Origin: Cladopsammia gracilis
Lineage: Eukaryota > Cnidaria > Anthozoa > Scleractinia > Dendrophylliidae
Direction of reading: 5' to 3'
DNA length: 64,000 bases
Assembly (NCBI GenBank): GCA_022457155.1
Contig: JAJGOT010000090.1
Location: forward strand, 952,001 to 1,016,000
The notes under the pieces are model-generated. The model did no database searches. It was not told the DNA's origin and saw only the letters and a list, made by a program, of their open reading frames with translations. This document shows positions 57,785 to 64,000 of this stretch, piece after piece. A program made the position numbers and the translations under genes. How positions within the stretch are numbered: position 1 is the stretch's first letter; each line of letters starts with the position of its first letter.

Positions 57785-57960
57785 CATCCAAAGAAATTTT
57801 ATGGTTTGAAGACTCGTACTAACAAAAAACATGTACAAGAGCACCTTCTTCCCTTAAATGCTGTTGATCTGTAGAATGAACTTCCACCACATATCCCAGA
57901 ACAACCGTCACTGAATCGATTCAAAGCTGTTCTAGATAGTCATTATAAACTGTATTTTTA
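57785..57960 (+). pseudogene. Non-LTR retrotransposon, C-terminal end
   Basis: The plus frame reads FYGLKTRTNKKHVQEHLLPL, NAVDL, a TAG where Trp (TGG) is expected, then NELPPHIPEQPSLNRFKAVL and SHYKLYF stop. This is the typical tail of Jockey/CR1/L2-like reverse transcriptases. About 125 bp later AATAAAGCTTGTTGTTGT and a TTG repeat (58,130-58,150) may be the 3' end. Strongly 5'-truncated. Confidence 0.65.
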
Positions 57961-58499
57961 AATTTACTTTAAATATTGCATTTATACACTGCACAAACAA
58001 TGTTTAGTTTGCACTAGCACTACAGTCACATGAAGGCCATAGCCTTTCTGGATTAAAGTTGTAGATGATGATGTAGTCATGCAAATAAAGCTTGTTGTTG
58101 TGGTTAAATTCAATTTGGAATCAGGCATTTGTTGTTGTTGTTGTTTTTGCTTTTGCATATATTTTGATCCATATACATACCAGTATATTTTTAACACATT
58201 ATCTTGTAAATTTTATGTCACATGTTTAAGTTACAATATTTATTGCTGTTATTGCAGATTTTTAGAAATTGCAGGGCCCCGATGGAGGACACCAACCTAG
58301 TTGCTGATTGGACTACCATGTTTAAATAAAGGTTACTTAATCCCTTATTTACTGGGTTAAACAAAATTATGCACCCAATACAGGGAGAAATAAACTGTAT
58401 TTGAACCTTCATGTGTTAAAGCCTGGTTGCTCTAACAACCCAGCTGGTACATCTCCTCAACAAGAACTTGAGGAAGCAGCATGCAAGCTCTTTGAAGGG

Positions 58500-58540
58500 T
58501 GAGGGAGGGGGGGGGGGGGAGGGGGGGTAATGAGGGATTG
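58500..58540. repeat. G-rich low-complexity run
   Basis: GAGGGAGG followed by a run of 14 G's and GAGGGGGGGG. Simple sequence only. Confidence 0.8.
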
Positions 58541-58623
58541 CAGCAATGTCTCACAAACAATGCCATCCTAATAACAGACTCATGTAGCTTCCTGCTTTCT
58601 GTCCCCCTCACCCACCCTATTAA

Positions 58624-58957
58624 AGCCTGTCTACACAAGCAATTTTTGATGCGATTGTTGTCGCGCTCTCCAATGCAACTTTTGTCGCAAATGTAAACTA
58701 GCGGCAATTTCCTTTGCAATTCGGGTGCAGCATTTGCTTTGATTTGCTGTGATTTCCGAAAAATTGCAGCCAAGTTGCATCAGGTTTCGAACACATTCAA
58801 AACCTCTGCGACAATGCGCGACAAATGGCACCCAAATTGCACTGAAATCACCGCCCATTTACACATGCAATTTGAAGATGCAAATTGCGCGTGACAAAAA
58901 TTGCATGGACAAGTGCAACAAAAATTGCATTAAAAAATTGCCTGTGTAAACGGTACT
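58624..58957. mobile_element. 334-bp MITE with TTAA flanks
   Basis: Left AGCCTGTCTACACAAGCAAT and right, inverted, AGTACCGTTTACACAGGCAA; TTAA at 58,620-58,623 and 58,958-58,961. Interior full of TTGC/GCAA-type repeats (AAATTGCA). Confidence 0.7.
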
Positions 58958-59416
58958 TTAAACCCTCAACCCTATAAAAAGTTGCTCACAGGTTTTCACA
59001 TGTTAACTCCAACCTGTTCTGCAATTCAAAATCCTCCATGTTATCCTAAATTAATTAATATGTGATTCCTACCGGTAATTTTTTATCAGTACAAGCCAAA
59101 GGTCAGTTGTTGTTTCCTTTGTACTTTTAACATGGTGAAAGAAAAAGATATTTCAAATTATACTCCTTATATACACTTTAATGATAAAATTTTATTACAG
59201 GTGAAGAAAACATGTGATTATTATTATTATTATTTCCAGAATAACAGTGGAATGCTGTTAATAAGCCAAATGATGGGCCATAAGAATGTATAGTCATATT
59301 AACAGCGAGAGTCTTTTAATAAGAAAAATATGATAGGAGCCTTTTTGGACAAAGAAGGTGATGGTAAAATAGGGTGCTTTTATCAATGGAGGGATGGTCA
59401 TTTGGCAGGGTTCTAT

Positions 59417-59422
59417 TTTATT
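59417..59422 (-). promoter_or_regulatory. Candidate polyadenylation signal of the POLE4-like gene
   Basis: AATAAA on the minus strand, about 270 bases past the stop codon. Confidence 0.4.
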
Positions 59423-59692
59423 CTCTAAACCAAAGATATCCACTTTCTGAAATCCTGGCATTTCACCTCAATTCACCTCAAAGCCTTTTGTATAAGGAAT
59501 TTGCGAGTAGCCATATTTTGTCTGTAGAAATTTTCTGTCTACATCTGGAAGAGGGTTTGTGACAGGGCAATTTTTGTAAAGCTGAAGCTAATGTAAGTTT
59601 CAGATCTCATTTAGTTTGCTCTGTTATACTGACGCCTTGGTCTTTACTACGTTGTCCATTAAGTTGTGGCAGGAACATCTGGGTTTCTGGTT

Positions 59693-59706
59693 TTAGTCTA
59701 ATGTAC
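59693..59706 (-). CDS. POLE4: POLE4-like, terminal coding exon (14 nt)
   Basis: After acceptor CTTTTAG, GT ACA TTA GAC TAA completes GTLD and stops. Only 14 coding bases, easily missed by gene finders. Confidence 0.85.
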
Positions 59707-62203
59707 CTAAAAGAGAAAAATGACTGAGTACAAAAATCCAGGAAAGTGAAAGTTAATGAGAGATGATGACAGCTTAAACTTTCACTGCTGTTGAACTGAA
59801 CTTTGATCTGTTCTCAAAAGCCCTCAAAAAGCTCTACATGGATTTGAAATGTGCATCAGTACAATAGTTATGACATCATAAATATGTAGTACACTATTTT
59901 GAAAAGGTTTCTTTAATAGCATTCTAACTTATAGAAAAAATAAATGAAGAGCCATTTTCAAACCCACTCTTAAAGAATACCTGCTGCATGTATTGTCAAA
60001 CCTAACTACAAGTGCATTTGGCATGACAGAAGGGTCAGTGGCGAATGATAAATTCAAGGTTTTGTGAGACGGCGACAGTGGGGAGACCAGCATTTTTATC
60101 TGTGAGCCTGAGACTTTTACACTTTCTCTGAAATGCGAAACTGCATGACACCAAGACTCTAAAACGGCTATTTGAAAAATAGAGACTCCGAGACTTGGGA
60201 GAACCGCTCAAAAACTAAGACTGCAAGACTCATGAAATTTTGACTATAATTTTGCAGTTGAATATTAATACTGATTGATATGAATCTAGACATATTAAGA
60301 AACCACTCAGTATTTTAACAGTTAGGGTCAGGCAGGGTCAAAGTTTATAAGCTTGATCAATCGAGAAACTAGGCATGAAAGTCACAAGACTAAGGCATAG
60401 CCAATTAAATTCCATTACATCAAAGTTTCTTCACCAAGTATAAGTATTGCTCCATGCCTAGTATTTTACAGAGTTCCTAGATATCTAGACTACTCCATAT
60501 GGCAGTTACGATTTTTCATGCATTTCTTTATTGATTTTCCTGTAGTCATTTTTGTCTGATTGATCGGCCATTAAATTACCAGTGTTGTCAATAAATTATT
60601 ATAGGATTTAATAAATTGCCTGATTCCCAAACATCACTCTTGTGTATATTTCTGTGTTTAGATATCCACAATGTTTGAAATCTGTGTAATCTGAACTGAG
60701 CCTTAAATATATAATAGAGTACTAACGGAATACATAATGAACATTCATTCATTTTGTAATGAACCAAGGCAAAAATTAGGATTTGTATGGAGTCATCAGA
60801 GCATAACGGTGCCAATATCTCACCCCCAAATTGCAATAAGATGCTGATTTTTGGCAAGCGGGCATTTTTCGTTGTGCCCTTTCCGAATATCAAATCAGAT
60901 CCCATAATTTCGCAAACTTTAGTTTTTGTGGTGTCACACCTTAGTACTCTATTCGACATGTAAAAATATCCTTAATATTTACCCTCTAAGAATGCCATTT
61001 CTTCATTTTCATCAACGGTTGTGTCTAGATACAAGATAAAAAACGTAAGGGTTAATTTATTCTGCAGCAGTTAAAGCTTCACAGTCTTTTCATAATTATA
61101 CATTACAGGATACTCTATAGATGTTCAAAAATATTTTAAAAAAATCTTAATTTCTAGTGTAAAATGCTGAGTTATTTTACATGGGTAAATGTATTTTATC
61201 TGACTCTCTTAAAATAGTAAATAGTATTTTTACTAAAAATAGCTTTCATAAAAGTTTCTAGAACTTTGTTAGCTAAATGTTTAAGTAAGCAGCTCACAGC
61301 TCAGTTTTAAGCAGTTTTACCAAAGCAGTTTTGTCAAGGAGTGAAGGTGCGATGGTCTTGTGGTCAGCGCGTCGGACTTTCAACCTGAAGGTCGGTGGTT
61401 TGAGCCTGGTCTCTGCCTTCGTGTTGTTTCCTTAGACAAGAAACTTTGCCCCATGTTGTCTCTCTCATCCAGGTGTATAAATGGGTCTGGAAATATTGCT
61501 GGGGGATAACCTTGCGATGCACTAGCATCCCATCCAGGGGGGAGTAGTAATAATTTCAGTCACTTCATGCTACAGAAACCAGGTTGAGCTCTGGCAGTTG
61601 TGAGCCATTAGGCTTGTGAAGACTTACCCTTACCCAAGGACTCTACAAGACTAAGTAGTTTTCAAGTGGCTGGGTACCAAATCAAGTAAAGAGGCTGTGT
61701 GCTGTGCTACAAAAGCAGTGTCTGTGTGACCACAAGTACCCCAAGCTCAAGTGATGTTTAGACAAGTGTCTCTCTTTTAGGGAGGAAGAAACAGTGGAAC
61801 TAAAACTCGCTGGAATTGCTCCGAATCGACTCAAGACACAAGTAAACACACAAAGAAGTTCAGGTGAGCCGTCTTATGCAAATAACATTCCTAATTTTAC
61901 GCTCAATTCCCCATACAAATCCTTATAATTTCGCTATTATGCAACAGTTACCATGATGTTCAAATTATCACTTGAGCTTGGGATACAAAACTAAAACTAC
62001 TCTCAAAAAACTACTCACAAAACTACTCTCTTCAACAATGAATCTTGTAACAGATCAAATCTTTTAAGAATAACACAGTACGCTCAAAAATTAAAAGTCA
62101 TCTCTTACACTTACTTACCCAAATCTCTCTTCTGTATTGTTTTTCTTTTTCCTACGACAGTTCTTTTGTATGCCTCTTTAGCAAAATATTCAACAAATAG
62201 CTC
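59693..62203 (-). CDS. POLE4: DNA polymerase epsilon subunit 4-like, last three coding exons (partial)
   Basis: POLE4 is a small histone-fold protein that pairs with POLE3 in the leading-strand polymerase holoenzyme in the nucleus and binds DNA and histones. Three minus-strand exons join in phase: 62,119-62,203 (ELFVEYFAKEAYKRTV, GKRKTIQKRDL), 60,983-61,024 (DTTVDENEEMAFLEG) and 59,693-59,706 (TLD, stop TAA). The human protein has the same ending, AELFVE...GKRKTLQRRDLDNAIEAVDEFAFLEGTLD in family terms, including the terminal FLEGTLD. About 47 residues are seen, covering helix 2 to the C-terminus of the fold. The earlier exon(s) for the first helix were not found up to 64,000. CHRAC1 or NF-YC-like proteins are the alternatives, but GKRKTIQKRDL and FLEGTLD favour POLE4. 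Confidence 0.85.
60713..60953. mobile_element. Shorter relative of the 54,072 palindromic MITE
   Basis: Begins AATAGAGTACT and ends AGTACTCTATT; shares GGAGTCATCAGAGCATAACG and CTGATTTTTGGCAAGCGGGC with 54,072-54,460 but has lost most of one arm. It lies in the last POLE4 intron, beside the penultimate exon. Confidence 0.7.
60983..61024 (-). CDS. POLE4: POLE4-like, penultimate exon (42 nt)
   Basis: Acceptor TATCTAG, donor GAGG/GTAAAT. Encodes the acidic turn and MAFLEG helix. Confidence 0.85.
61341..61635 (+). mobile_element. tRNA-derived SINE, plus-strand copy (POLE4 intron)
   Basis: Same family as 14,074-14,373: A-box-like TGGTCTTGTGGTCAGCGCG, B-box GGTTTGAGCC (61,397-61,406), then the shared body (CTTAGACAAGAAACTTTG, CACTTCATGCTACAG) and an ACTTACCCTTACCC tail. 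Confidence 0.8.
62119..62203 (-). CDS. POLE4: POLE4-like, antepenultimate-to-last set: first visible exon
   Basis: 85 nt, 28 codons plus one base. Acceptor TTTTAG, donor TTGG/GTAAGT. Upstream phase is 0. Confidence 0.85.
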
Positions 62204-64000
62204 CTAAAATGTATTGAAAAAATAAAGACATCGTGTAGAACTGAGCTGTAAAACTTTAAAGTTTCAGCTTTAAAGCTACTAGTAGTACTTGCATTTAAAA
62301 TACTGTTTACCAGGCAAAAATTAAAAGAAAAAAAAAACGAATGCTTTTGACTAATTAAGTCATCTCAGGGTAAAAGACCATCTGCTACATGCACATGACA
62401 TACATGTATGTTTTTAGTGATTCCAATGGCAACAGTCGTGCTTCATACAGTAAGAATGAACTTGTTTGTTCAAACTGGGGCTCCCCATTTGTTATGGGGG
62501 GTGACAACTCTAAGAAGGCCTGTTTCGGGAGAAAAACAAAATTCTTCCGGGAATCTGAAGATTTTGCCGGGAATCGGGAGACTCGAAAAATTTTCGGGGA
62601 AACATGAGACAATGTTGTTAAAATTTCGGGAAGTTTGAAATTTTTCGAGAATATCTCCGAAAAAATCGGGAAGATATTCCAAATTTTCGGGACAACTTTC
62701 AGTTCTACACAGTATTGCTCAAACAGCGTTTGTTAGAGCTGTCACTCCCTGTATTTGTTGGATTATTAGACCAAGGATGTAGCAACATTAACTTGCCCAG
62801 TCAATTTCTCTGGCTTGTGCACCTTTAAAATCTCCCAAAGTCTTTGTTTTCTAGTGAGAATTCAGCAAGTCATAAGTTCTCTTTCAGGTGGTGAAATTAG
62901 CCAGTAGCTGGCTCTTAGCTACATCCCTGTTGGGCCTTCATTGGGCCGTACAAAGGATTCTTGCGTAAGTGATGGCATGTTTAGAGACATTACAAGGGTT
63001 TGTATGTTCAGCAGTTCACACCTCCATACACTTTATAGTCTCACCAGTGTAATTAATGGCATTGATAGCAAGGATTTTGCATGTTATAAATGTAGATGTA
63101 GAATGACAATATTTCATACCATAAACTTTGAAACAAAGTTTCCCTCCCCCCTCCCGCTTTTCCCAAAATTTAAAAATCCCCTTCACCCATCACATGAAAA
63201 TAATTAAAGCCCCCTTCTCAATTCTCTTTCGCAAAGTTTTATTTGACATTAAGCTTATCTGTTTCTCAAAGCTCACAGTTTTCCTTGAGCTTCGCTCTCA
63301 GAAAAATGTTTCCTTCTAAAAACAGATAATGTAGGCATAGTGTAAAAATTAAGGCTTTTACTGATGGCACGTACAGCTGCAAGAGGGCCTTGGTGGGTTT
63401 ACAGTGTTGTAAAGCCGGCCGAAAGTCTACACATGCCCCCACCCCCTCCTGCAGCAAAAATCAAGCTAAGTGACATGATATTTGAGCGGCCGTCGAGCCG
63501 CCGAGCCACTGACCAAAATATAACACTGCTTCCAAAGTGGCCCTGCATTCTGTAGTTGCTCCATTTAAGGTTACAGTGTACCTTCAGATCGAAAATTTAT
63601 TGAAAATTTTTTTTTGACGTTAAAATAAAGTTTACAGAATGAACTTTCATCCAAAAAAAAAGTATCGAAAAATAGTGAAAATTGACGGAGAAATGACGGT
63701 ATAACTTTTGTGGGCGGAGTTTGTTTATTAAGCGATATGTTTTTTTAAGCGCCGTTTTCTCAAAGTTAATTTTTCGCTTGTTGGGGACACTTTAAAGAGC
63801 TACAACTCAAAGGGAATTTGTTCGATTTTCCTTAAATTTGGACAGAAGCTAGGCTAACATATAATCAACAAAAATGTGTCGGCGAATTTCTTAATTCCGA
63901 AAACTTTTTCGTCAAGAGGCATTTCCGTGCGATCATTCCAATTTGTTTTCTCCCCTTTTCGAAAATATTCTGTAACTTTTCATTGCAATTGAATATGGGA
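62204..64000. other. No gene found
   Basis: The missing 5' POLE4 exons were looked for on the minus strand and not seen. 62,520-62,700 is a low-complexity stretch of CGGGAA/TTTTCGGG phrases in both orientations. 63,140-63,200 is C-rich. The last 450 bp is AT-rich with A and T runs. Confidence 0.5.

Noticed and set aside
60588..60959. 123-residue minus-strand frame
   Set aside because: It overlaps the palindromic MITE at 60,713-60,953 and has no protein resemblance.
63266..63457. Minus frame with VPSVKALIF as the missing first POLE4 helix
   Set aside because: The resemblance is limited to a few residues, the rest does not fit a histone fold, and splice sites do not agree.
1..64000. Transfer RNA genes
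   Set aside because: The only tRNA-like promoters found belong to the SINE copies, which lack a full tRNA fold; no separate tRNA gene was recognised by eye.

Overview
The window looks like nuclear DNA of an anthozoan cnidarian, most likely a stony coral. It is AT-rich, has small exons in long introns with GT-AG splice sites, and is packed with short palindromic DNA transposons (MITEs), tRNA-derived SINEs and broken L1-like, DIRS-like and GIY-YIG retroelements. Nothing in it is bacterial. The species cannot be fixed from the sequence alone; the taxonomic call rests on repeat style and protein resemblance.

Layout. 1-20,640 is a transposon graveyard: the 5' part of an L1-like element (149-1139), several MITEs with target duplications, a 2.1 kb long inverted repeat (10,078-12,213) with a MITE inside one arm, a GGGGCC hexanucleotide tract (13,063-13,154), an L1-like ORF2 split by a SINE (13,400-14,480), and a broken DIRS-like element (17,725-20,050, minus strand). 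20,648-24,169 (plus) is an intact intronless gene for a 1173-residue TPR-CHAT protein with 17 nearly identical 120-bp repeats. 24,170-32,270 holds large inverted-repeat elements, a GIY-YIG retroelement remnant and a minisatellite of about 20 units.

32,270-56,792 (minus) is the complete gene for mitochondrial glycine decarboxylase (P-protein, GLDC). I could rebuild 24 exons with consistent phases, giving 1024 residues against about 1020 in human. Its introns carry MITEs, an intact hAT-type element, a partial tandem duplication of exon 18, and three large tandem-repeat arrays, two of them rich in CCAAT boxes. 59,693-62,203 (minus) holds the last three coding exons of a POLE4-like histone-fold subunit of DNA polymerase epsilon; its 5' exons lie beyond the window or were not found.

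The three host genes are not evidently functionally linked. GLDC is one-carbon metabolism, POLE4 is replication, and the TPR-CHAT protein is a predicted protease-fold sensor or effector. The most interesting signal is in the TPR-CHAT gene: its repeats are almost invariant except at a few codons that fall on known ligand-facing TPR positions.
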